From: Nematostella vectensis
Lineage: Eukaryota; Cnidaria; Anthozoa; Actiniaria; Edwardsiidae
Assembly (NCBI RefSeq): GCF_932526225.1
Contig: NC_064044.1
Span: 11,608,084 to 11,672,083, forward strand
DNA: 64,000 nt
Reading direction: 5' to 3'
The position numbers and the translations under genes were made by a program. A model generated the notes under the pieces. It ran no database searches and was not told the origin of the DNA. It saw only the letters and a program-made list of their open reading frames with translations. Shown one piece after another: positions 11,930-23,484 of this stretch (the first letter of the stretch is position 1; every line of letters begins with the position of its first letter).

Positions 11930-14828
11930 ATGGCAGTAAGTCTGATGCTTCTAGGGTTTTTGTTACTCGGAAGCGATAGCGTCCTTGGGTCGAGTAGGGA
12001 AGAACTAGATCCGAGGCCCCGCAAAGGGCCGTTAGTGCACGGTCTTGTTAAGGAGGCGGAGACTGGCGCGAAGGTAGAGCATTGGAAGCGAGACACTGGC
12101 TCATCCGGGATACCAGCATGGATGAAGGACACAGGAAAAGCTTATAATGGATACCCATCACAGGTAAAAGTCTTTCAGATCGAGTGTTCATTTGAAGGGT
12201 ACTGTAACAACCGGCCACACATGGTTAACCCATTCATTACTGAGTGCTATTGCGCAACATTGTGAGGAAAACAGACTAAAAACAGAAACCTCCCCTCCCT
12301 TATTACCGCTGACCCAAGACGGTATGCTTTGAAGTTTCCAACAATGCACTGCGGCGTCTCTTTAGGAACGATGGCTGTGACAGCCTGTTGCTGACAACAG
12401 TTTTGCTTGTAGTTTACTTTAAAGGTACAGCTGTTTCACAAGAAGTAGAGTGTCCTAGGGCATCATTAAGTCTATTGGGGACATAATTATAGCTGTGCTT
12501 CTGGATATTTGTACGCTGAGGTTGATTCAATGGGATAATTCCTTATTCATGTCTCACCGAATGAGAAATTATTTTTTAAATAGATACTCTATAATGTGAC
12601 AATTTTCTGCCTTGGAAATGTTTTGTTTAGTTTTGAGGCATGAAAATGGGGGAGCAGTTGGCCCGCCTCTCTCTGAATGCTTTTGTAAGACTCCTATGAT
12701 GCAATGTGGAAATATAAAGGGGCCGAAAATTGCAACTAGCTTACATGGAGATATCAGCCTTAATAATTGTGGTTAATGGCTCTGGAGATATCAGCCTTAA
12801 AAATTGTGGTTAATGGCTCTTAAATGGGGCCTGATGGATCGCAATAAAGATCTATTTATGACTTCTGAAATCTGTGTTTGCTTGATTTTAGTCGTAGTTT
12901 TTTCTTCTTTTTTGGTTAGAAATGTTTCTGAGCATTTGTGTATTAGGAATTGGACAAAAATCAAGGATGATATTTTAGCAACGGATTCATTTGTATAGTT
13001 TTCCTTGGATGCGCTTTTTAAGGTCTTCTATATCTTAGATGAATCCTTGAGGAATTGATGTTGTTTTTTATGTATGACGTTTTGTAGTTGGGGCTATATT
13101 TTACGAGCGCCTGGCTTATAATAATGAATGAGTTTAGTCGAAAAAATAATGAATCAATGGCTTTATACTCACCATTTCAACCTGTTGGGGAGGGGGGGGG
13201 GCGTTGATTTATTCCCGTTTCCATCGCGCCTACACTGACTATATAGTTTTGATACCGCTTGTCTGTAGTCTTTCTAGTTCTTAGAGCCTTAGAAAAGTCA
13301 CGTGTATCAAAAAAACCGGAAATGAAACCACACAACACGAAACCCACTTGTTGCCTCCATGGTGTTTAAAAAATAGAACTGTTCCTGAATTGTGACCACC
13401 GCGCGAGAACTTGATTTGATAAAGGTATTTCCCTTCTTATTAATAAACCTGGCTAATCACCTCGCACAAAAACTGCATGAGCGCACACTATACGGACGCC
13501 TCAAATAATCCCCGAAAATACGATGCCTTTTAAAAACAACAAAAGCTTATCTCAAATGCGAAATACCCGGGAAAAAAAATAAAACAACAACAACAACAAC
13601 AAAACAGCTGTCACATTTGTGAGGTTATTGGTGACGGATTATTTGTTATCTGGCATCTATTTGAGACTTCCCCCCCTTTCCTATAACTTTTGAAGAAAAG
13701 CAGCCAGAAGACTAAACCTTGGAGATATACCTTCTTTCACGTTTTTGTGTCTTTGGGGAGACTATCACGAGTTACGAACAGGTTTTATGCTCTTTTATAG
13801 GTAACTTGCGCCCTCAAGCCGATGTCAGAGGCATACCACGAGCTGAAAGCACGCCGCTACCAAAACTGCGACCAGTACTTCCGGTGTCAAGGGAGTAAAA
13901 AGGCGGCCAAATGTGGGCTGTTTAGCAAGCTGCTGGCATCAGCTATCAGGTACTGTTAGTACCATGCTTTGATGAAACCTTAGTACCATGCTTTGATAAA
14001 ACCTTTTGAACACTGTTCCTTCCTCTCCCTTTGATCTCTTTAAAGAGTCTCTGGTAGCCGCAATATTGTCATTCTAGCTAAATACCAAGTGTGAGAAAGC
14101 ATCCATTTCCATCGGCTGATTTGGGGGAGCTGTTGTGGTATTTTTTTATCAAATTTATTGAATAACGCATAAAGCTTTCTTTATAGATGGATAATTCGAG
14201 ATTTCTTCTTTGTCTTCGAATTTTGAATAGAAACAGTAGCAAAGGCGTGGGTGACAGTGCTACTTGAAATTATGTCTCGATCGCTTTTATGATTGCATGC
14301 TATTGAAATTGATGTTCGTAAACTCGAGTATTCTTGTTTGACAGCCCGAACTATCGATAACCACAAACTGCCCTACAACTCGAAGCGATTCTTTTCTTTT
14401 AAAGTGCGCTTTTTTTAATGATAAACATGTGTTCTTGTATTTTCCCTCGGCACTAAATCATTTTTATGGTTTTACCCTTGAATCTCAAAGAGGACAAGTT
14501 TTAGCTTTGTTTCTCACAGGCGTGGAGCAACGATGAGGACTGGACATTCAGGGAGCGCGCAACCACACTCACCCCCCTCTCCCCCTGCACTCCCCTTCCC
14601 TTCCCCTCTCATCCAAACACCCAGTCCAATCACACTGGGCCCAACCCCTAACTTGACCTGCTGCTATTTATTAGCTATGATTACCGCTGGAGGACTGCAG
14701 GCCTGGAGACATACACATCAGCTGCTGACGAATACGGGCGGAAAGGCGGGGACTGTCTGAATAAGTATTACTACGACACCCTCACTACCGAGAAAGTCTG
14801 CTGGTTACCATGGCAACTCCAGGAATAG
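11930..14828 (+). CDS. secreted serum amyloid A-like protein
   Basis: Exon 1 is 11930..12163, exon 2 is 13801..13949 and the coding end runs from 14528 to the stop at 14826..14828. Exon 1 gives a signal peptide (MAVSLMLLGFLLLGSDSVLG) and a charged linker. Exon 2 reads MSEAYHELKARRY..CDQYFRCQGSKKAAKCG, matching by eye the SAA pattern of aromatic and acidic helix, then YF, then G..xAAK.G. Splicing to 14528 gives ASAISNDEDW, like the SAA AIS-D stretch, and the end reads SAADEYGRKGGDC, like the SAA motif AA-E-W-GR-GxD. Cysteines not present in vertebrate SAA suggest disulfides. One part is unresolved: between about 14565 and 14676 the frame runs through a Pro-rich stretch with an in-frame TAA at 14649, and I find no good GT donor. 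SAA family membership is inference from motif spacing. Confidence 0.62.
12746..12819. repeat. tandem duplication of a 37-bp unit
   Basis: TGGAGATATCAGCCTTAA followed by AATTGTGGTTAATGGCTC occurs twice in a row inside the first intron of the SAA-like gene. Confidence 0.8.
14046..14262 (+). repeat. dispersed repeat, family A copy
   Basis: Carries AAAGCATCCATTTCCATCGG, CTGATTT, the diverged ATTTATTGAATAACGCATAAAG and AGCAAAGGCGTGGGTGACAG, in the same order as the copy at 2208-2437. It sits in the second intron of the SAA-like gene. Confidence 0.65.
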
Positions 14829-16265
14829 TCTCGCCGTTACTGACTTGTCTCGAAGTCGTATTTGAAAGGTTTGAAATTTTACTACTGAAAGACAAATGCG
14901 CCGGAAAGTTTTTAATTATGTAGAGCAGGAACAATTAGGCACCTAAGACGCCTCCTTAATAACGATGTTACTTGTTTCTATTCAAACCACGTAGGCCATC
15001 AAAAGGTCATCGTTGGGCTACCTGTGTCTGAGCTTTTACGAGGTATACGCACCTTAAATATGGAAGTAAGAACTTGATTGAAATAAAATCGGTAGATGGC
15101 AAAGCCTGCTTTATTCGTCTTGTGTTATCAGGCCACGTGAAAAAAAAGACATGTTTATCTTCCCCGCCCGCATATTTTTAATTAGTTATTTCTGCTGCTT
15201 TTTTTATTGTTTGTTCCTCAGAAGTTCAAATTTCGTGCGTTAGCGGTGCCTGGGCACTAATAAAGGCAGACGTTCCCGTTTCAAGGCTTTTCTTACCATT
15301 TTTTTTTACCCGTCGCAGAACATCGCAGAAATTTCCTTTGTAAATCGTACAAATCCTTGATAGACAATGGAGAAAAAATAAATAAATAATAACAAACAAA
15401 AAGGGCCACATGCTCCCTATTTTGATCTTATCAGGACGATAAACATGTTTTAATTTTTACTAACTGGCGCTATGGTGATAATTAAAATATAGCCTCTACA
15501 TAAATAATTACTGTTTCTGATTTGAGGAGTAATGTTCTTTATTTTTAATGTTTATATAAATGTGATATGCCCATAGTAAGTTAAAATACTAAACAAAATT
15601 TCATCGTGATTTTGAAAATTTACGATATCATATTTCTAAATAGACGGCGGTTTTATTAACAAAAAAAAAACAAATATATTTCTGTCACTACATTAAAAAT
15701 TTGAGGTTTTTATGGGTTTCGGTGTTAAGGTGAAATCATGCAAATAATACTTTAAAACGTTTCGAATAAGTGGCCCGATGTCGGAGCAAAGTTTCTCTTT
15801 GTTTCTTTTTCTGTTAAAACAGAATATTAACCTCAGCGCAATCTGCCTTAATGGTTCTTCTAGTTCCTTGTGTTGACGCAAACATGAGGATATGATTGGT
15901 TGGTTTTGTTGTGAAATTAACCACTAATGCCTTTTTTCCATCTCTCTCGGAGATCGGACCTCTGCCTCTTCCCCATTGACGCTACTCTGTCAAACTTTCA
16001 TTGACTAGGTTAAATTCAATACTCTGAGTTAAGGCGTTTCATTGGAGAAATATAAGCTGTTAGTTTGACAAACTTGGATAATAATTGCCTTGGGCAATAT
16101 CCTAGCACTTCAGAAATTCATTATGATAATACATCAATCGACGATTTAATACGTTCCCAGAGTAATAAATAACACTAGCTGACAAACCTAACCTATACAA
16201 ACCTCGCGCGCACTTACTCACGTTGTGAACTGACTAAAAAAAAAAGGAAAGGGAAAGAAAAGGAA
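14829..16265. other. intergenic, no supported feature
   Basis: AT-rich sequence with poly-A and poly-T runs. Short frames on the minus strand (15226-15411, 15693-15881) lack splice context or recognisable content. Confidence 0.5.
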
Positions 16266-19200
16266 ATGAAAATTTTACGCGCAACAATCAGATATGTGTA
16301 TTTTATGATTCTTGTAGCGAAGGCTTGCTCCCTTTATCAGGTTACTAGGAATCGTGTGATAAGAGAAGGTATTTTCAGCCGACTGGACGGCATGGAATGG
16401 ATAACATGTACACAGATGTGTGACCAGCTAGATGATTGCGTCTCTTATAACTTCGGTTTGGATGGAATGAATCGTGGAATTTGCGAGTTCAGCAAATGCG
16501 CGTCGAATCGATGCGACAAAGAAATTGGGCTGTTGTTCTTGCAAGGAATGGTAGTCCATCAAATTAAAAGAGCAAAGGTAAATATAATGAGCTATTTTAG
16601 ACGTGAGTTTTTAGTAAGTTTCGCGTGTTTTGGAAGAATGAAGCTAAACTAAACTTTGAAAGCTTACTGCCCCAGGCTATAATTTAACCCAGTTAACACT
16701 GCAGCTTTAATCCAAGGTTGAAGATCTATTTCTTATTTTTGTTATCTAGTCGTAGTCAAAAAGACAAATTCACAAGTAAAGAACAAATTGCAATAACTAG
16801 AGGTGCAGTGGAGCCATTTTACTACTTTTGTCGCTTTTGATCTGGAGTTTTACTCACAGACTGAACGCGCATTATATAAACTAATTAAAGGAAAACATAG
16901 GCTGAAGATTAATTAGGAATTTTGCGGAGACGATCGACTTTCTTTGTGAAAATTTTCATTGAAACCGTTTTAAAGAAAGATAAAGAAAAGCTAGTCAATA
17001 CTAGGTGTAACAGTGATGGTATTAGAATTCCTAACAAATGCAAGTAATCGGCTAAATCTTTTTGCACACACAGCAAAAAGTAGGCAGGGGAAAATGCACA
17101 TGTTTTTCTCTTCTACGGAAATTTTGCTGTGCTTTTCCCGACTGAATCTTTCTAACAAATCTAGTAAGGATTATTCGTTTCACTTTTTTATTAATTAATT
17201 ATGATCTTAAAATGTGTTAGACATGATTAATTTTGTCACTGCAGTGGTGATATTAGAGTCTCTAATAGTATCCCTTATAGTTCCGCAATGTCTCTATCTT
17301 TGATGTTCATTGCGGATGGAGTCGTGAGTGCATTTTTTATTTATTCCTCTCTTCAGACCCGTAAGTCTCTATAATCAATTATCATCCGGAAGATTTGGAT
17401 GGTAATGCGATATCTCTATTGAATAAAACGTCATTCATGAGATTGATTTCCTTCCGTTCACTCCGGTGAAGAAGAATTTAATGAATTGCAGGTAATTTAA
17501 TAGATTATCCACCGACTTTGAGTAATAAGAATGTGAAAAGGAAAGAACTATACATTTTTATCCTTACTAGACAAAAACAATTAATAAAAAGAAAGTCGCA
17601 GAAACGTGAGAAAGTATGTTTTAAAACGAAAAAAAACTTTAAATCAAAACATCACAAAAACTAGCTTTTACAAACACACACAAATACGTATAACAGTGTA
17701 TCGAGAATGTAATAATCAAAAGACGTGGATTTCTTCGCGAGACTCTATGTGGCATAGTACAATATAGATTGATTGACAACTTTGTCGAATATTGGTTGAG
17801 AAGAATCAAATGAAAATAAACATAAAAAAGATGGTCAAATACAGCGCCAAAGTAAACGTGTATCTTTTCAAATCCAATAAAATATCACAATATTAGGACA
17901 GACTACATATAAGTTTGATTGAAAAATATGTTGTATTTTGGAAATAAGTGGGATGGGTCAGATATAAACCCGTCAAATCTTAAACATTAATTGATATTTC
18001 TCCTCTGAATTCAATTCGTTTTTCCTAAGGCACTGGCAATAATTATCAGGAGGGGGGGTAGGGTGGGGGGGCTGTACAACCCAAGGGAGGGCACTAAGTT
18101 AAAATGTTGCTAAGATGGGGGGGGGGGGTCATCCTTAACTTTTCGCATAAGAGGGGGGGGGGCTTACTTAAATTGGCATCAAAATGTTTGTTTTGTATCC
18201 AGATTCACAATAATTTCGGAACGCTTCGTTTGCAAATGACTTTAAATGTCACCGTTCCGTAAACACAGAATCGACGCAAACTTTGAGAACCTCTTTGTAG
18301 TCTCACTGAGGTCCACTCTGTTCTATAAATTGCTATATTTCTCTATTAACCCTTATCGTTAAAATGAACTCGTTGTTTCTCTTGATGTTCCCCAGTCGCC
18401 TGAGCTCAAACTTAGAAAGCAGACAACCGTAAGCATCGTATTCTAGCGGACACACCATACAGGGAGGGTATCTCTTACATGAAAACTAAAAAACCCGCCG
18501 CGTAACAATCTCAGGTCTACTGGCCTTTGTTAAACCAATTTTGGGTAAATATTACTCAACCATTTTAATTATTAGACAGAAAGAAAAAAATCATCTCTGA
18601 TCTGGATCATTTCCAGTAAAAGAAAATTCACAGATTCTCCAATGAAACGCATTAGTTTTTTTGGTCCTTAACTGTATATAGGCAAGAAATAATTTTTCAA
18701 CAACTGTTTCCCAGACAGAGAGCTAAACTTGACGTTGTTGGAGGGGTGTCCTACATAATTTTGTCATTATTCGAAACTCAATTTACGGACCCCCCCTCCT
18801 GATCATTATTGCACAGTCCCTTGTGTGAATCTGTAGATAATCTAGCGTTGAAAAAATAAAAATAAATAAATACAAGCATTATAGCCCGTATTGCACAGTT
18901 TTAAGCCGCTTGCATTTAAAATCACAATACGTATTACGATTATCCATGGCTAACGGGGAAACACAGATGTAGTAATGTTAGTAAGCCCACATACGTTTCA
19001 ACGGGGCTAAGAAGCAGCATTTCTCTTAGAAATTGTATTTTTTAGGGATTCACAAGCCCCTATATTCAGCAATGCAGCAGACCTCTTATTAAGGTCTAAT
19101 AAAACGGCTTGATAACCTCATTGCCCAGTGGATTCCTGTTACTGTTTTTCCCATCATTGTTTTGTCTTTGTTTCATCAATCCAATGAGGTGAAATCTTCT

Positions 19201-22200
19201 GAGAGCTGCTTCACGACCTCCTATATTCATTCAAAAATGTCCTTCCATAGTATTCCTCGCAGCGGGACGAGTCCAGAACGGCTGCCAGGGGAAACTGGTC
19301 CTTTCACCTAATTCAAGCTAGTCCTTTCACCTAATTCAAACATGTCCGTTCACCTCAATTCAAACATGACCTGTCACCTAATTCAAACATGTCCTTTCAC
19401 CTGATAAAGACATGTCCTTTGACTTAAGTCAAACATGTCCTTTGACCTATGTCAAACTTTTCCTTTCCTTTCACCTAAGATATTTTCACTAACCTCTTCT
19501 TCTGCCTTAGCTTGATGCAATGTGTTCGCAGATTCCAACTCCTTCAACTCAGCCCACCCTTCCTGCAAGTAAGTATCTATCCTTCCTGCAAGTTCCGTGT
19601 CTATTTTGGGGGTGATGAGGGGGAGGGGGGGGGGGGGGGAGTAGAAAGGGAACTTGTAACTGTGTACCTGGCCTCTAAATAGAGAGACGTTCGAGGCCCT
19701 GGAACCGGGGTATGTGTACCTAGCTCTCGGGGGAAAAATTACAAGACTGAATACTGAATAAAGTTTTAGCTCATGATATAAAAGTTGCAATGTTTTAGTT
19801 TCCTTAGGTTAATCAATAATTTTGGGCGACTTGGAAACTAACAACAATTTAAGGGATAAAGTTGGCTAGGCCATCGCAATAAAGGGCGACTTAAGGCGGA
19901 TAAGCGCGACTAAAGGCGAATAAGCGCGACTAAAGGCGAATAAGCGCGACTAAAGACGAATAAGCGCGATTAAAGGCGAATAAGCGCGATTAAAGGCGAA
20001 TTAGGGTGACTAAAGGCGAATAAGCGCGACTAAAGGCGAATAAGCGCGACTAAAGACGAATAAGCGCGATAAAAGGCGAATAAGCGCGATTAAAGGCGAA
20101 TTAGGGTGACTAAAGGCGAATAAGCGCGACTAAAGGCGAATAAGGGCGACTTAAGGCGAATAAGGGCGATTAAAGATGAATTAGGGCGATTAAAGGCGAA
20201 TAAGGGCGACTTAAGGCGAATAAGGGCGATTAAAGGCGGATAAGGGCGACTTAAGGCGAATAAGGGCGATTAAAGGCGAATTAGGGTGACTAAGGTTGTT
20301 TTGGCTAAACATAGCTTTTACTAAGTTACATATAGAAGACTCATTTTCGGCTCGATTTTCGTTAATTTTTCAGATTTTATTAATACATCTATGCTTTGTC
20401 AGATCCCGCAAGAATCACTCTTGTTTGAAATCAAATTATTTTTCTTCATGCAAGGTAAATGGAAGCATTTTTTTTATATTAAAATAAAAATATCGATATC
20501 AGCGCGATCAATTCTTTTCTAAATTCACAGTAACACCTAACAATACTCCAGCTTGCAGCAGACGAATTTTTGGCTTAAAACTGACCTGTTAAACTTCGCG
20601 ATTGATGAATCTTTATTTCTATCCCATTTGGTTATGCTACCGCCTTTGAACTCTAGATAAAATAGATAAAGTACAAAACAAAAACCCGTCATATTCTAAG
20701 TCGCATTTTACTCATAGAGAGAGGGAGATGCTGGATAGCAGGGGTGGGTGTGGGGCTTGAAAACCCCAAGTCCAGTGAAAAATTTTAAAAACGTAGACAA
20801 AAAAAATACCGTGCGAAATAACAGTAAAAAAAACCTGCGAAATTGCAAACTTTTTAATAACAATGTTTTCTTTTTCAGTGAGAGGGGGCTATGTGTGTTT
20901 AATATGATTCTTATCTATAGTTTTTCATAGATTGACAAATTTCCTCTTCAAAATATATACCCGTAGCAGTTTTTTTATATTATTCCGTAAGACTGTATAG
21001 AGTGTTTCTTTCAGCCTTCACATCTTCACAGTAAGCGTTCTCACGGAATAGAGATATCTGTACGAAATGCACAACCCGGGATCTCAGTTCCGCTCGTGCA
21101 ACTTTGTCACATGTGAAACAAACAGCTATCGTCGATTACCATGTTTGACACTAGCGTGGGCTCCGTTTGAAGCGCGTTCAGCTACTCAACTTTTGATTCT
21201 AATTTCTCATAAACACAGGTTCGACATGCAACTGCATTAGGCAAGTACTTTCGGTAAGGCCTATTTTAGCCATAGCGTCGGGTAATAGTTTAGAAGAGGC
21301 GCGGCCTGGGCTCAAATGTTGAAAAGGAATAAATTCTTTAGTTTTCAGATTATTTTTATAAAAATACTCTCGAATTGACCATCTGGAATTTATTCTTGTG
21401 CAACACTGGTCCTCTTGCCCCTCTCACACAAGTTGCCTTAGGGTGTGGACTTAGCAGGGGGCGTAAATGGATCTTTGTAGGCAAGAGTGCATTTATTTTT
21501 TCAAAGATTGCGAGGACAATTTTGGCGTAAAATAAAGATTCACCAATCGCGAAGTTTGACAGGTCAACACTGGTCCTCTTGCCCCTCTCACACAAGTTGC
21601 CTTAGGGTGTGGACTTAGCAGGGGGCGGGAATGGATCTTTGTAGGCAAGAGTGCATTTATTTTTTCAAAGATTCGAGGACAATTTTGGTGTAAAATAAAG
21701 ATTCACCAATCGCGAAGTTTGACAGGTCAGTTTTAAGCCAAATATTCGTCTGTTTCAAGCTGGAGTATTGTTAGGTGTTACTGTGAATTTAGAAAAAAAA
21801 TCATCGCGCAGATATTTTTATTTTAATATAACAAAAAATTGACTCCATTTACCTTGCATGAAAAGAAATAATTTGATTTCAAACAAGAGTGAATCTTGCG
21901 GGATCTGACAAAGCACAGATGTATTAATAAAATCTAATGTAGTACAGTGAGTAGGGAGTATTTGCCATCAACATGCAACGACTTAGAAGATAAACCATCC
22001 CCTAGCCAGCCAGTTGTTTTCATCAGTATTCAAGGGTCAGACTACAGCGTAAATATTCTCTAAAACCCGTCCCTAACTAATTCAACAAGATAGCAAGGAT
22101 TTCTGGTTCTCAACTAAACAATGCATAATAGATGTCTGATGTTCTACGCAACAGGCTACTTTGGTTAATAATTCATACCGCATAATAAATCTCCTATACA

Positions 22201-23484
22201 CCCTCTATTCCCTAGCTCCACGAGATTGTATGGACGTCTTCCTATCAGGAGGTAGTGTTAGCAAAATATACAACGTAGACCCGGATGGGAGTGGCTTGAT
22301 GCCCGTATTATGTGACCAAGATATCGAGGGAGGGGGCTGGACAGTGTTACAGAAAAGGACTTCTGGCGGAGGAGAGGATTTCTTTAAACTCTGGACAGAC
22401 TATGTGTCGGGCTTTGGTAGCTATGATGTGGAGTTTTGGATAGGTCTCGATCGGATGCATCGTTTGACGGCCTCGAGGCGAAACATGAAGCTACGGATCG
22501 AGCTGATAAAAGAAGATGGCGCTAAAGCGTACAGTGAATATACAGGCTTCTGGATCGCGAGTAATGCAGATAATTACAAACTGAACCTGGTATTTGAAGG
22601 TAGGCCGGCGCATAGCCACATATTATATGGAAAAAATATTTAGGAATAGGTGAATTGCATTAAGGAATCAAGTAACTTTATGATTCTCAAAACGCACTTC
22701 AAAATGACAACACAAGAAATGACTGCAGCTGTCATGCCAAAAGCGACCAAAATAATTATATGAAAATAAACCCTTCTAATTTTCTGGCTGATACCAATCT
22801 CGTTCCCAGAGCCCACGTACCTTTGTGCCAGCGGCAAGGTACGTGGGCTCTGGAAATGAGGGGCTGAATAAGTTGTCTAAATAAGCGCGCGCAGTTTCCC
22901 ATCCAAAAATTCGCGTGATTTGTTATTGCAAGTCGCCTTTTCTTCAATAAAAAAATGCTTTTTGCGTTTGATGGGTTTTGCACCTACCCCTAGTTCGCGC
23001 CTGTGTAATACCCGTCTAATGATCTCAAGCGGCAATAACAAACTAATAAATCAACCCTTACATGCTTTTCTTAAAATATATTTATAGTAAATGGATAAAC
23101 ATGATCATAGCTTTATTTTCAAGATTGTGACTCGAGTCATATGGAGTCTGTTGGCATTCTGCTACCCTTTTAAGATACCTGCCCATCGGGCAATGCATCA
23201 TGGGATAAGTGGCGCCTTGTAGTTATTGTTTTTCTTTTTACCCAGGTGGCACTGCGGGTGACTCGCTGACTATGCACCATAATGGCAAGCCCTTTTCCGC
23301 CAAAGACAAGGACAACGACAACTGCGCCTTCTGCAGCTGTGCGGAGCGCTTCACTGGGGCGTGGTGGTTTGACGGGACGGGGGATGAGTGTATGTCCTCA
23401 GATCTGAACGGAAGAAACATCTCGTGGCAATCATGGAACTTTGTGCTTAAGGGAAGCGAGATGAAGATACGACCGGTGCCGTAG
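16266..23484 (+). CDS. secreted PAN/apple plus fibrinogen-related (FReD) protein
   Basis: Exons: 16266..16577, a proposed micro-exon 17357..17360, 22216..22599 and 23246..23484; 939 nt, 312 aa plus stop. Exon 1 encodes a signal peptide (ILRATIRYVYFMILVAKACS) and a PAN/apple domain with Cys at CTQMCDQLDDC and SYNF. Exons 3-4 encode a fibrinogen C-terminal-like domain: PRDCMDVFLSGG, then CDQDIEGGGWTVLQKR, then FWIGLDRMHRLT, and at the end the calcium-site-like DKDNDNC, GAWWFDG and DLNGRNISW. Such domains bind glycans or acetyl groups in ficolins, so a secreted recognition lectin is likely. Exon 1 ends in phase 0 and exon 3 needs one leading base, so something must lie between; the 4-nt ACCC exon satisfies this exactly. 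Another missed exon is the alternative. Confidence 0.82.
18033..18815. mobile_element. inverted-repeat element with G-rich interior
   Basis: GGCAATAATTATCAGGAGGG at the left is mirrored by CCCTCCTGATCATTATTGC at the right, about 780 bp apart. Poly-G tracts follow the left end (18050-18170). It lies in the long intron of the PAN-FReD gene. Confidence 0.55.
19296..19475. repeat. imperfect ~25-bp tandem repeat
   Basis: About seven copies of a unit like AACATGTCCTTTCACCTAAT with substitutions. Intronic and non-coding. Confidence 0.75.
19863..20294. repeat. 20-bp minisatellite, about 21 copies
   Basis: The unit is close to GCGCGACTAAAGGCGAATAA. Variants (GGGCGATTAAAG, GGGTGACTAAAG) occur in blocks, suggesting higher-order duplication of several units. 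It ends about 75 bp before the large inverted repeat at 20371. Confidence 0.9.
20371..21935. mobile_element. large inverted-repeat element, arms ~245 bp
   Basis: The left arm (20371 to about 20615) and right arm (about 21691-21935) are near-perfect reverse complements: AGATTTTATTAATACATCT against its mirror at the right end, and the TTTGTCAGATCCCGCAAG, AACACCTAACAATACTCCAG and CTTCGCGATTG stretches. No transposase frame is visible in the interior, so it looks non-autonomous. Confidence 0.82.
21401..21726. repeat. tandem duplication of a ~164-bp unit
   Basis: CAACACTGGTCCTCTTGCCC through GCGAAGTTTGACAGGTC is present twice, starting at 21401 and 21565. The second copy ends in the right arm of the inverted-repeat element. 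Confidence 0.9.
22799..22860. repeat. short palindromic repeat (foldback)
   Basis: CAGAGCCCACGTACC pairs with GGTACGTGGGCTCTG across a GCCAGCGGC loop. A second copy is at 44049-44111, so this is a dispersed element and not a gene-specific hairpin. Confidence 0.85.

Noticed and set aside
14533-14760. ORF with Pro/Ser-rich N-terminus in the SAA-like 3' region
   Set aside because: It is in a different frame from the motif-bearing SAA-like exon and has no recognisable content.
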